Below are positions 16,638 to 25,098 of a stretch of 64,000 nucleotides of DNA, piece after piece. The position numbers and the translations under genes were made by a program. The notes under the pieces were generated by a model. It was not told the DNA's origin. It did no database searches and worked only from the letters and a program-made list of their open reading frames with translations. Numbering within the stretch: position 1 is the stretch's first letter; every line of letters begins with the position of its first letter. Source of the DNA: Chryseobacterium sp. (GTDB lineage: Bacteria > Bacteroidota > Bacteroidia > Flavobacteriales > Weeksellaceae). Location of the stretch: contig NZ_JAFAJM010000024.1 of the NCBI RefSeq assembly GCF_019236175.1, positions 62,001 to 126,000 of the forward strand. Direction: 5' to 3'.

Positions 16638-17477
16638 TTAAATTGCTGTTGAAACAGTCAGGTTTTCCCATTTTTCAGCATCCTTCTTTAAGATATCAAT
16701 TTTATTGTTTAGAAATTCCATCGTTCCCACCCCTAATAATAAATGGACGGGTGGGTTTTCCTCTTTGCTGATTCGGATCAGAATATCAGCTGCTTTCACT
16801 GGATCGTTAGGTTGGTTGCCGTTAATTTCATTAAGGTGAGCCTGCTCAGAATTTCTTGCGGCTTCATAGGCCTGAATAGGATTTGAAGGAGTCCTCACGG
16901 AATCTTTATGTAAGAAATCCGTACGGAAATATCCTGGATAAACAACTGTAGCATGAATGCCGAAATCCTTTACCTCTTCAGCCAGAGCCTCCGTAAATCC
17001 GGCAACGGCAAATTTTGTAGAGCAATAAATTCCCCAACCCGGAAAATTAGCAGAATATCCACCGACAGAAGAGATGTTGAAGATGTTTCCGGATCCTTGC
17101 TCACGAAGATAAGGCATCGCGTTTCTGATCACATTTAAGGTTCCGAAAACATTCACAGCATAATTCTCTCTGGCTTCTTCATCGGTAAGTTCCTCCAGAG
17201 TTCCGATTTGCCCGTAGCCTGCATTGTTGACAACCACATCAATTCGGCCGAAATGTTTCACGGTCTTGGCAATCGCAGATTTTATATCGTCGTTATCTTT
17301 GATATTGACGCTGAGCGGAAGAAATTTTTCCGAAGCTTCCCCGATTGTAGAAATGAGGGATTCAACAGTACGGCTGGTGGCCGCAACCTGAAATCCTTCA
17401 GATAGTAATTTTTTTACCAGCTCGAATCCTAAGCCTTTTGAAGCTCCTGTCACAAACCATACCTTTTTTGTTTCCAT
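16638..17477 (-). CDS. SDR family oxidoreductase
   Basis: 279 aa from the ATG at 17477; an in-frame ATG at 17513 would add 12 residues but overlaps the promoter. Classical short-chain dehydrogenase: TGASKGLG cofactor loop (~9-16), NNAGYG (~84-89), catalytic Ser in NISSVGGYS (~136-144), and Y-x-x-x-K in YCSTKFA (~155-161). It is likely an NADP-dependent carbonyl reductase; the substrate is open. A CATCTTTG -7 element and AraC-type direct repeats lie upstream, with an AraC regulator downstream. Confidence 0.9.
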   Translation of the reverse strand: METKKVWFVTGASKGLGFELVKKLLSEGFQVAATSRTVESLISTIGEASEKFLPLSVNIKDNDDIKSAIAKTVKHFGRIDVVVNNAGYGQIGTLEELTDEEARENYAVNVFGTLNVIRNAMPYLREQGSGNIFNISSVGGYSANFPGWGIYCSTKFAVAGFTEALAEEVKDFGIHATVVYPGYFRTDFLHKDSVRTPSNPIQAYEAARNSEQAHLNEINGNQPNDPVKAADILIRISKEENPPVHLLLGVGTMEFLNNKIDILKKDAEKWENLTVSTAI

Positions 17478-17510
17478 TTTTAAATATTTTTTCTTGTTTA
17501 AGTGATGGTA

Positions 17511-17518
17511 CAAAGATG
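17511..17518 (-). promoter_or_regulatory. -7 promoter element of the SDR gene
   Basis: CATCTTTG on the minus strand, one mismatch from TAnnTTTG, 33 bases before the ATG. A weak -7 next to activator-type repeats (17538-17572) fits an activator-dependent promoter. Confidence 0.5.
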
Positions 17519-17537
17519 AAAACTTACAGCAGGGAAA

Positions 17538-17572
17538 ATGTAGCCGAATCGGGGAATGATGTAGCCGAATCG
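17538..17572. promoter_or_regulatory. Two direct repeats at 21-bp spacing, probable AraC-type binding sites
   Basis: ATGTAGCCGAATCG occurs at 17538-17551 and again exactly at 17559-17572. The 21-bp period puts both copies on one face of the helix, the usual geometry of AraC-family half-sites. They lie 20-54 bases upstream of the SDR -7 element, the place of a class II activator site. Confidence 0.65.
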
Positions 17573-17770
17573 TGAATGATAATTGATTCGAAAAAAATCA
17601 GTGAGTTGTTCGGAAATTTTTTCTAATCCGGAAACAGATTTTCACATCAACGACCAGATTAAAAAGGTTAAGTATTTTAAAAAAAGTAAGCATATAAGAG
17701 GTATTCTACCCCTGAAAACTAAGCTGAAAATGATAACATATTTTTTATTCTGACTTTCAGAACAGCAGTA

Positions 17771-17797
17771 AAAAAGAATAATAAAGATTCTTTTTAT
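17771..17797. terminator. Hairpin with A and T flanks in the 17.5-18.6 kb gap
   Basis: AAAAAGAAT and ATTCTTTTT form a perfect 9-bp stem with a 7-base loop. It could end transcripts from either direction, though no gene ends nearby. The rest of this 1.1-kb gap is very AT-rich without a convincing reading frame. Confidence 0.4.
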
Positions 17798-18433
17798 AAG
17801 GATGACAAACATTAAAAAAGAAAATAATAGAATTATAAATCCATTTGATTTTCAGTTATTTGTGTTTATTTTTTTTAGGTATTTACGTCTATGAATTTAT
17901 AAATTTATATAACATTCACTTGTGTTGTCATCATTCTTTACTGCATCTTTGCTTCAAGGTAAAAACACAGCATTTATATTTTTGTATTGTGGGAAACAGA
18001 AATATGAAAACAGAATCAACGATCAGAAAATTCTATATCTGAGATTCTAATGAGAAGAACATTAATTGAACTGGTTATTTAAAATTTTGAATAATTAGAA
18101 AATTAAAAAAATGAATAATAGTGTAATTATTCATAAGTGTGATAAGTGATCATTTTTTTAAAATTTATTGGAGTAATTAAAAACAAAAAATTAAAATCAT
18201 TAGTGTTGTCAGCATAGTGGGTTAAAATAAAAGTTGGAACAAAAAAACTAGTGATGTACCTGATTATTAAATGCAGACGGGTTTATGTGAAATTTCGAAT
18301 AAAACAAAACTAATAACTATTTCTATACATCAGAAAATCTGATGAAAACCTAAGAATAATTCAATTTATTCTTTTTCGAAAGCCATATAATGAAATGAAT
18401 GTGTTAAAATCAAGTCAGGACAAATTTTGATTG

Positions 18434-18579
18434 AAGGTTCAAGACAGTGTTAATTGAAACTATCCTTAAGAATGAGAAGCGGCAATAGCCGAAAAAGGTT
18501 GTTTTCTTGAACTGAAAGTTTAAATACTTGATAAATGATTTTTAAAGACAGCGTAACCATTAAGTTGCGCTGTTTTTTT
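18434..18579 (+). ncRNA. Candidate structured small RNA ending at an intrinsic terminator
   Basis: A region of about 145 bases can fold into a long interrupted hairpin: GGTTCAAG (18436-18443) with CTTGAACT (18506-18513), an inner helix 18457-18467 with 18495-18505, and a tip CGGC-AATA-GCCG (18480-18491). A ~35-base linker leads to the terminator at 18548-18579. A near -7 element (AAATTTTG, 18422-18429) would start transcription at about 18434-18436, exactly where the outer stem begins. No family is recognised; a rod with internal bulges is reminiscent of 6S RNA but that is speculation. Confidence 0.35.
18548..18579 (+). terminator. Intrinsic terminator immediately upstream of the asnS promoter
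   Basis: ACAGCGTAAC and GTTGCGCTGT pair over 10 bp (one G-U) around CATTAA, followed by seven T. It ends two bases before the asnS -7 element, so it must serve a transcript from the otherwise gene-free region upstream. Confidence 0.8.
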
Positions 18580-18580
18580 G

Positions 18581-18588
18581 TAACTTTG
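18581..18588 (+). promoter_or_regulatory. -7 promoter element of asnS
   Basis: TAACTTTG, a perfect TAnnTTTG, 39 bases before the ATG at 18627. Confidence 0.6.
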
Positions 18589-18626
18589 CAAACATTAATT
18601 TTTATACAAAAATTTATCATCAACAA

Positions 18627-20075
18627 ATGAAAAAGCAAACGATCAAAGAAATCCTGAAGGATTACAAGAAAGTATTACATCATGACATTACTGTTTACGG
18701 ATGGGTAAGAGCATTCCGTTCTAATCGCTTTATTGCGCTTAATGATGGATCTACGATTAATAATTTGCAGGTAGTTGTTGATTTCGAAAATTTTGATGAA
18801 GCGGTTATCAAGAATATCAATACAGCTTCTTCCCTTAAAATAGTAGGAGAGGTTGTAGAGAGTCAGGGAGCAGGACAAAGCGTTGAAATTATTGCTAAGA
18901 AAATTATCGTTTTAGGAGATAACTTTACTGAAGAACTTCAAAATACGATTCTTCAGCCTAAAAAACATAGTCTGGAAAAACTTCGCGAGCAGGCACACTT
19001 AAGATTCAGAACCAACTTGTTCGGAGCTGTTTTCAGAGTACGCCATGCAGTCAGCTTTGCTGTTCACTCGTTCTTTAACCAGAATCAGTTCTTTTATATC
19101 AATACACCGGTTATTACGGGTGCCGATGCAGAAGGAGCAGGGGAAATGTTCGGGGTTACCAACTTTGACCTGAATAATATGCCTAAAACTGAAGAAGGGG
19201 AAATTGATTTCTCACAGGACTTCTTCGGGAAAAAGACCAACCTTACCGTTTCAGGACAGCTTGAAGGAGAAACTGCAGCAATGGGATTAGGAAGAATTTA
19301 TACATTCGGGCCTACTTTCCGTGCTGAAAACTCAAATACGACAAGACACCTTGCAGAATTCTGGATGATTGAGCCGGAAGTTGCTTTCAATAACCTTGAA
19401 GACAACATCGATCTTGCAGAGGATTTTTTAAAATATGTGATCCAGTATGTATTAGACCACTGTAAAGACGATCTTGATTTCTTAGATAAACGTTTTGCAG
19501 AAGAGCAAAAAACAAAACCTGAGAAAGAAAGAGCTAAAGAAGGTCTTATTGAAAAGTTGCAGAATGTTGTGTCTAAACGTTTCAAACGTGTAAGCTACAC
19601 GGAAGCGATTGAAATTTTACTGAATTCAAAAGAGAATAAAAAAGGAAAATTCGCATATCCTGTTGAAAAATGGGGGACAGATCTTCAGTCTGAACACGAA
19701 AGGTACCTTGTAGAGAAGCACTTTGAAAGTCCGGTTGTTTTATTTGACTATCCAAAAGAAATTAAGGCTTTCTATATGAAGCTAAACGATGATAATAAAA
19801 CCGTTGCTGCTATGGATGTTCTGTTTCCTGGTATCGGTGAAATCATCGGCGGATCGGAAAGAGAAGCGAGACTTGATGTATTGAAGCAGAAAATGGCTGA
19901 TATGCATGTAGATGAGCACGAGCTTTGGTGGTATCTGGATACCCGTAAATTCGGATCAGTTCCGCACGCAGGGTTTGGTTTAGGATTAGAAAGACTGGTT
20001 CTTTTCGTTACGGGAATGACGAATATCAGAGATGTGATTCCTTTCCCTAGAACGCCGAAAAGTGCTGAATTCTAG
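18627..20075 (+). CDS. asnS: Asparaginyl-tRNA synthetase
   Basis: 482 aa, a normal length for AsnRS. Residues ~15-100 form the OB-fold anticodon-binding domain (ITVYGWVRAFRSNRFIALND); then a class II catalytic core with motif 2 (GPTFRAENSNTTRHLAEFWM) and motif 3 (GFGLGLERLVLFVTGM). The E-A-N-S-N-T-T-R-H segment with H-L-A-E-F-W-M-I-E-P-E is characteristic of AsnRS rather than AspRS. It charges tRNA-Asn with asparagine. Strong terminator downstream; its own promoter upstream. Confidence 0.96.
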   Translation: MKKQTIKEILKDYKKVLHHDITVYGWVRAFRSNRFIALNDGSTINNLQVVVDFENFDEAVIKNINTASSLKIVGEVVESQGAGQSVEIIAKKIIVLGDNFTEELQNTILQPKKHSLEKLREQAHLRFRTNLFGAVFRVRHAVSFAVHSFFNQNQFFYINTPVITGADAEGAGEMFGVTNFDLNNMPKTEEGEIDFSQDFFGKKTNLTVSGQLEGETAAMGLGRIYTFGPTFRAENSNTTRHLAEFWMIEPEVAFNNLEDNIDLAEDFLKYVIQYVLDHCKDDLDFLDKRFAEEQKTKPEKERAKEGLIEKLQNVVSKRFKRVSYTEAIEILLNSKENKKGKFAYPVEKWGTDLQSEHERYLVEKHFESPVVLFDYPKEIKAFYMKLNDDNKTVAAMDVLFPGIGEIIGGSEREARLDVLKQKMADMHVDEHELWWYLDTRKFGSVPHAGFGLGLERLVLFVTGMTNIRDVIPFPRTPKSAEF

Positions 20076-20081
20076 AACAAT

Positions 20082-20118
20082 AAAAAAAGCCTTAATCATT
20101 TGATAAGGCTTTTTTTAT
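20082..20118 (+). terminator. Intrinsic terminator after asnS
   Basis: AAAAAAGCCTTA and TAAGGCTTTTTT flank a short loop (about 10 bases), then T-rich sequence. Confidence 0.85.
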
Positions 20119-20234
20119 TTCTTAATAGTTTATTATGTTGAGAAGTATAAAGCAAAAATCATGCTAAATGCGTTTATTATCAAATAAATTTATTAAATTC
20201 GTAGAATATGTTATGTTAAAACGCAAATATTAGT

Positions 20235-21698
20235 ATGCTTAAACAACACTTACAACTCAAATTAGGACAGAAGCTGGCGCCTCAGCAGATCCAGTTGATG
20301 AAGCTTATTCAGCTTCATACTCTTGAATTTGAAGAGGAGTTGGAGAGAGAGCTAGAAGAGAACCCTGCTTTAGAAATAGCAAAAGAAGATTCTAAGGAAG
20401 ATGAATATTCTTCTTTAGAAGATGCTTATCAAGATGAGGGTACTGAAAGCATTGAAACAGATTTCGACGTTAATGAATATATCTATGACGACGAACCCAG
20501 CTATAAAACTGCATCCAGCAACTATTCTCCGGACGATGAAGAATTTGATAACGAAAGTCTTTTAACCGAAGGGCAGTCACTCTATGATTATCTCATGGAG
20601 CAGATTCATTTGGTCAATATCAGTGATGAAGATTTAAAGATTGCAGAATACCTCATCGGAAACTTAGATACAGACGGCTATTTAAGAAGAGAGATTAAAT
20701 CTATTGTTGATGACCTTGCATTCTCCCAGGGAATTTACACTACCAAAGAAAGAGTAGAAGATATTCTTGAAAACTATGTTCAGAAACTGGATCCGTCCGG
20801 TGTTGGCGCAAGGGGATTACAGGAATGTTTATTACTTCAGATAGAAAAGAAAGTAAGTTCAGATAAAGCAGTTTCTTTGGCAGCCAGTATTTTGAGACAT
20901 CAGTTTGATGCTTTAACCAATAAGCATTATAATAAGATTATTCAAAAATATGATATTGAGGAAGATGATTTGAAAGATGCACTGGATGAAATTTCAAAAT
21001 TATCACCTAAAGTAGGAGGTAACTTCGATACTCAAACCATTACGATCAACCAGGAAATTATCCCTGATTTTGTGATTCAGGTAAAAGATGGTCAGGTTAT
21101 TCCCATGTTAAACAGTAAAAACGCACCCACTTTAAGAGTCTCTGAAGAGTATAAAGATATCCTTACGACGTATTCGCATGATAAGAACTCATCTGAACAT
21201 AAGCAGGCTGCTTTGTTCATCAAACAGAAACTCGATGCTGCCAAATGGTATATTGATGCTATTAATCAGCGTCAGAATACTTTGTTGCAAACGATTACAG
21301 CCATTGTGAAATTCCAGAAGGATTATTTTATTACAGGAGATGAAAAATCACTGAAACCCATGATTCTAAAAGATGTAGCGGATATCACAGGATTTGATAT
21401 TTCCACCATTTCCAGAGTCGTGAAAAGCAAATATGCAGATACTCCAAACGGAATTGTATATCTTAAAGACTTATTCTCTGATAGTTTAACGAATGATGAT
21501 GGAGAGGAGGTTTCTACAAAAGAAATTAAAACTCATCTTCAGGAAGTCATCAATAAAGAAAATAAGAGAAAGCCGCTTACCGATGATGCGTTGGTGGTGA
21601 TCCTGAAAGAACAGGGATATAATATTGCCAGACGAACGATTGCTAAATACCGTGAACAACTTAATATTCCGGTTGCCAGATTAAGAAAAGAACTTTAA
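20235..21698 (+). CDS. rpoN: RNA polymerase sigma-54 factor
   Basis: 487 aa. Region I is the glutamine-rich opening LKQHLQLKLGQKLAPQQIQL, which binds enhancer-binding proteins; an acidic region II follows (~50-115). Region III holds the core-binding domain, and the RpoN box ARRTIAKYRE lies near residues 467-476 and recognises the -24 promoter element. It reads -24/-12 promoters with ATP-driven activators; none of those activators is in the window. Monocistronic, with a bidirectional terminator after it. Confidence 0.96.
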   Translation: MLKQHLQLKLGQKLAPQQIQLMKLIQLHTLEFEEELERELEENPALEIAKEDSKEDEYSSLEDAYQDEGTESIETDFDVNEYIYDDEPSYKTASSNYSPDDEEFDNESLLTEGQSLYDYLMEQIHLVNISDEDLKIAEYLIGNLDTDGYLRREIKSIVDDLAFSQGIYTTKERVEDILENYVQKLDPSGVGARGLQECLLLQIEKKVSSDKAVSLAASILRHQFDALTNKHYNKIIQKYDIEEDDLKDALDEISKLSPKVGGNFDTQTITINQEIIPDFVIQVKDGQVIPMLNSKNAPTLRVSEEYKDILTTYSHDKNSSEHKQAALFIKQKLDAAKWYIDAINQRQNTLLQTITAIVKFQKDYFITGDEKSLKPMILKDVADITGFDISTISRVVKSKYADTPNGIVYLKDLFSDSLTNDDGEEVSTKEIKTHLQEVINKENKRKPLTDDALVVILKEQGYNIARRTIAKYREQLNIPVARLRKEL

Positions 21699-21706
21699 AA
21701 TATAAT

Positions 21707-21737
21707 AAAAGCATTTCAATTTGAAATGCTTTTTTAT
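21707..21737. terminator. Bidirectional terminator between rpoN and the acyl-CoA synthetase gene
   Basis: AAAAGCATTTCAA and TTGAAATGCTTTT form a perfect 13-bp inverted repeat. It has a T run on one side and an A run on the other, so it can serve both convergent genes. Confidence 0.85.
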
Positions 21738-21747
21738 GTTGATCAGT

Positions 21748-23370
21748 TTAAGCTTTATGACCTTCCAGCCCCAGCTCTTTCATAGAAATTTCCCTCATTT
21801 CCACTTTTCTTATTTTACCGGAAATAGTCATTGGAAATTCATCTACAAATTTCCAGTATTTAGGGACCTTATAATGAGCTATTTTTCCTTTGCAATATTC
21901 CTGTAATTCTTCTTCGGTAATGGTAAAGCCTTTTCTTACTTTTACCCATGCCATTACTTCTTCTCCGAATTTTTCACTGGGAACTCCTATAATCTGAACA
22001 TCCAGAATGTTGGTGTATGTATATAAAAAGTCTTCAATTTCTTTTGGTGAAATATTTTCTCCACCCCGGATAATAAGGTCTTTTATTCTTCCGGAAATTG
22101 TAATATAACCGTCTTTATCCATGACCGCCATATCTCCGGTATGCATCCATCGGGCGTTATCCAGTACTTTTTGAGTGTTTTCAGGATCATTCCAGTATTT
22201 CAGCATTACGGAATAGCCTCTTGTACAAAGTTCGCCATGTTCCCCACGCTTCAGGATTCTTCCATTCTCATCCACAATTTTAATTTCCAGATGATCCTGA
22301 ACCGTCCCTACTGTACTGACCTGTTTTTGTAACGATGTTCCGATCCGTGTCTGGGTAGAAACAGGAGAGGTTTCTGTCATTCCATAACAGATACTCATTT
22401 CTTTAATGTTCATCTTATTTTCGACTTTCTTCATGATTTCAGGCGGACAGACAGAACCTGCCATCACACCGGTTCTTAAACTGGAAAAATCATAAGAATC
22501 AAAATCTTTTACAGCCAGTTCTGCAATGAACATCGTCGGAACTCCATATAAAGAAGTACATTTCTCATCAGAAACTGTTTTTAAAGTAATATCGGGATCA
22601 AAGCTGTCATTAGGAATTACCATACAGGCTCCATGGGCAGTACAGCACATATTCCCGATAACCATACCGAAGCAATGATAAAAAGGAACGGGAATACAAA
22701 CACGGTCTTTTTCCGTATACTTTAATCTTATCCCGATAAAATAGCCGTTATTTAAAATATTATGATGAGAGAGAGTCACCCCCTTTGGAAATCCTGTAGT
22801 TCCGGAAGTGTATTGAATATTAACGGGATCATCGAATTGTACATGCTCTTCAAAGCTGTGAAGAACTTCATCCGAAATATCCTGTCCGTTGTTGACAAAA
22901 TCATCCCAGTCTTCATCAAAGAAAATTTCATGCTCAAGGCTAGGGCATACCTCTCTGGCATACGCTATCATTTCTTTATAATTGCTGGTTTTAAAATTTA
23001 AAGAAGAAAAGATAAAGCGTACTCCGGATTGGTTGAGTACATACGTGAGCTCATGGGTTCTGTAAGCAGGATTGATATTGACTAAAATAGTCCCGATTCT
23101 GGCCGTGGCATATTGAAGCAGTACCCATTCATACCGGTTGGCAGCCCAGATTCCGATCCGGTCTCCGGATTTCGCTCCTAAAAATAATAAGGCTTTGGCA
23201 ACAGCAGTAGTCTGATTATAGAACTCCTGATATGTTGCCCTGTAATCCTGATGAACACAGATTAAAGCTTCCTGATGTGGAAATTTTTCAACAGTACTTT
23301 TAAGGTTTCCTCCGATAGTCTGACCTAATAATGGAATTTCAGAAGCTCCATACACATAAGATTGTGGCAT
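21748..23370 (-). CDS. Acyl-CoA synthetase (AMP-forming), FadD-like
   Basis: 540 aa, an ANL superfamily enzyme. The P-loop-like motif IQYTSGTTGFPKGVTLSHHN (~190-209), the A5 motif YGMTETSPVSTQT, the A7/A8 motifs MHTGDMAVMDKDGYITISGR (~410-429), and the C-terminal lysine in MTISGKIRKVEM are all present. It activates a fatty or similar carboxylic acid to its CoA thioester via an acyl-adenylate. Closest in style to medium-chain ACSF2/FadD-like enzymes; chain length preference cannot be read. Single gene, convergent with rpoN. Confidence 0.92.
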   Translation of the reverse strand: MPQSYVYGASEIPLLGQTIGGNLKSTVEKFPHQEALICVHQDYRATYQEFYNQTTAVAKALLFLGAKSGDRIGIWAANRYEWVLLQYATARIGTILVNINPAYRTHELTYVLNQSGVRFIFSSLNFKTSNYKEMIAYAREVCPSLEHEIFFDEDWDDFVNNGQDISDEVLHSFEEHVQFDDPVNIQYTSGTTGFPKGVTLSHHNILNNGYFIGIRLKYTEKDRVCIPVPFYHCFGMVIGNMCCTAHGACMVIPNDSFDPDITLKTVSDEKCTSLYGVPTMFIAELAVKDFDSYDFSSLRTGVMAGSVCPPEIMKKVENKMNIKEMSICYGMTETSPVSTQTRIGTSLQKQVSTVGTVQDHLEIKIVDENGRILKRGEHGELCTRGYSVMLKYWNDPENTQKVLDNARWMHTGDMAVMDKDGYITISGRIKDLIIRGGENISPKEIEDFLYTYTNILDVQIIGVPSEKFGEEVMAWVKVRKGFTITEEELQEYCKGKIAHYKVPKYWKFVDEFPMTISGKIRKVEMREISMKELGLEGHKA

Positions 23371-23428
23371 AGTTTAAGATTTGGTGAAATAAAATTAACG
23401 AATAAATCTTAACTACATTCTATGTATC

Positions 23429-24103
23429 CTAATTTTCCTCAGAATCTATCTGTTTCAGCTGTTTCAGGTTTTTATCAAGTTTTTTAATAATACTCCCATA
23501 CACGAGTCTGTAATAAAACCAGATCATGGATACTGTGAGTAAAGTACTGACAACAATTCCTACAATGATAATGGTAAGATTTGCCTGGGTGGGCTGTATA
23601 TTTTGAGCATTTAACGTGTAAAATATAAAAGCAATCAATACAAATGTAAAAGCCAGCAGCAGTACAATACTGATCAGAATAAATGCATTGACAGTTCTTT
23701 TGAATTTAATGATTCTTGTAATGAGTCCCTTGAGGTTTTCTTCAATCTTGATTTTGCGGTAGTTCTGATAAAACTTCAATACAAAATAAGCCGTAATCAG
23801 TAAGCTTACAATTTTTATAGCTAAGTAAACATGGCTGAAATTATTCTCTACCTCGTAAGATTCCTGCGCACCCAATCTTTCCAGTACCTTACGGAAACTT
23901 TCAGATTCTTCTTCCTGGAAAAAATAAAAAAGTCCCAGAACAGAAAAAAATAGGAATTCAGCAACACTGATCCAGAAAATATACTTTACATAATTACGTG
24001 ATTTTCTATTCAGCATCTGAAGAATCTCACTGTTGTCATATTTTGGCTGGACAGGTTGTTCCTGCCAGGTTTTCTTAAAGCTATCTAAATCAAATTCAGG
24101 CAT
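23429..24103 (-). CDS. Membrane protein cotranscribed with the ECF sigma factor
   Basis: 224 aa. After a soluble N-terminus (DLDSFKKTWQEQPVQPKYDN), four membrane helices lie at ~38-60, ~92-110, ~131-156 and ~169-192, with a basic C-terminal tail. Its start overlaps the end of the sigma-factor gene by eight bases, so translation is coupled. Such partners usually act as membrane anti-sigma factors or regulators; no zinc-binding anti-sigma motif is visible. Function inferred from position only. Confidence 0.7.
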   Translation of the reverse strand: MPEFDLDSFKKTWQEQPVQPKYDNSEILQMLNRKSRNYVKYIFWISVAEFLFFSVLGLFYFFQEEESESFRKVLERLGAQESYEVENNFSHVYLAIKIVSLLITAYFVLKFYQNYRKIKIEENLKGLITRIIKFKRTVNAFILISIVLLLAFTFVLIAFIFYTLNAQNIQPTQANLTIIIVGIVVSTLLTVSMIWFYYRLVYGSIIKKLDKNLKQLKQIDSEEN

Positions 24104-24587
24104 ATTTTTCCATCTGTTCTTTAAGGGTTTTCTTTAATCGGTTCATTTTTACACGTGCATTAACTTCGGTGATCCCGAGGTTTTCAGCAATATCCTTGTA
24201 AGGCAGATCGTCAAGATACATCATGACAATGGCTCTTTCTATATTAGGAAGAGTTTTGATTACGGTATACAAAAGCGATATTTGTTGTTGCTTTTCATCG
24301 TCGTCTTCCACAAAGTCCTTGTGATTGATATCCAGTTCATTGGTAGGAAGACTTTTGCTTTTTTTTCTGAAGAGTGTAATGGCTGTATTAAGCGCTACAC
24401 GGTACATCCATGTTGAAATTTTAGAATTTCCTTTAAAAGAATCATAGCTTCTCCAAAGCTGGAGTACGATTTCCTGAAAAAGATCTTCTTCGTCTTCCAG
24501 TGAATTGGTATATAAGCGGGATACCTTAATAATCAGACCCTGATTATCCTTGATAAGCTGCGCAAATTCTTTTTCTCTGGAATCCAT
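24096..24587 (-). CDS. RNA polymerase sigma factor, ECF (sigma-70 family)
   Basis: 163 aa. Region 2 is clear (EDEEDLFQEIVLQLWRSYDS, with the DLxQE core-binding motif, then STWMYRVALNTAITLFR), and region 4 is an HTH (LPYKDIAENLGITEVNARVK). There is no region 1 or 3, as expected for ECF sigmas. It directs RNA polymerase to a small regulon. The membrane protein gene overlapping its 3' end is the probable controller. Regulon unknown. Confidence 0.92.
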   Translation of the reverse strand: MDSREKEFAQLIKDNQGLIIKVSRLYTNSLEDEEDLFQEIVLQLWRSYDSFKGNSKISTWMYRVALNTAITLFRKKSKSLPTNELDINHKDFVEDDDEKQQQISLLYTVIKTLPNIERAIVMMYLDDLPYKDIAENLGITEVNARVKMNRLKKTLKEQMEKYA

Positions 24588-24760
24588 AGATATATAATGC
24601 CACGAAGATAATAATAATGTGGTAATTGAGGATCGTTATGCCTATAAATAATTAAGGATACATAAAAAATAAAAAACTTATCATTCAGGGAATAGGCTTT
24701 CTGCATATTGAGTTTTGGATGATTTTAGCCTTTCATCATTTAGTCTTCCTTAAATTTACG

Positions 24761-24768
24761 TATCTTTG
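24761..24768 (+). promoter_or_regulatory. -7 promoter element of rnpB
   Basis: TATCTTTG. The P1 helix of the RNA begins at 24775, so transcription starts about 5-7 bases after this element. This gives an internal ruler for other promoters in the window. Confidence 0.75.
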
Positions 24769-24772
24769 CCTC

Positions 24773-25098
24773 CGCGAGAAGATCGGCTTGTTGATTTCCC
24801 GTTTTACGGGAGGTAGGAAAGTCCGGACACCATAGAGCAACAAAGCGGATAACATCCGTCACCCGTGAGGGTAGGACAAGTGCAACAGAAAGCAGGTACA
24901 GTTCGGCTGTAGTGAAACCAGGTAAACTCTTTGTGGTGCAATGGTAAGTATATCGGTTCTTTTCAGTAATGGAAATAGGGGCGGCTCGTCCTGAAAACCG
25001 AGGGGTAATCAGCTCAAGTCTTGCAGCAATGTAAGACGTAGATAAATAACAGGCACTTCTTTTGAAGTACAAAATCCGGCTTATAGATTTTCTCGTGA
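24773..25098 (+). ncRNA. rnpB: RNase P RNA, bacterial class A
   Basis: The catalytic RNA that removes 5' leaders from pre-tRNA. Conserved blocks are in order: GAGGTAGGAAAGTCCGGAC near 24811-24828 (CR I), CAGAAAGCAGG and GTGAAACCAGGTAAACT in the middle, GTAGATAAATAACAGGC at ~25037, and ACAAAATCCGGCTTAT at the 3' end (CR V). P1 is CGAGAAGAT (24775-24783) with ATTTTCTCG (25087-25095), which sets both ends. The 3' end overlaps the last codons of the CPBP protease gene on the other strand. The ORF visible on the opposite strand here is not a gene. Confidence 0.95.

Noticed and set aside
17845..18042. 65-codon open frame in the gap before asnS
   Set aside because: Composition follows the AT-rich background (Phe, Tyr, Leu, His), with no promoter, domain or conserved-looking pattern.
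24740..25072. 110-codon open frame on the minus strand
   Set aside because: It is exactly antisense to the conserved blocks of RNase P RNA, which explain the sequence fully.
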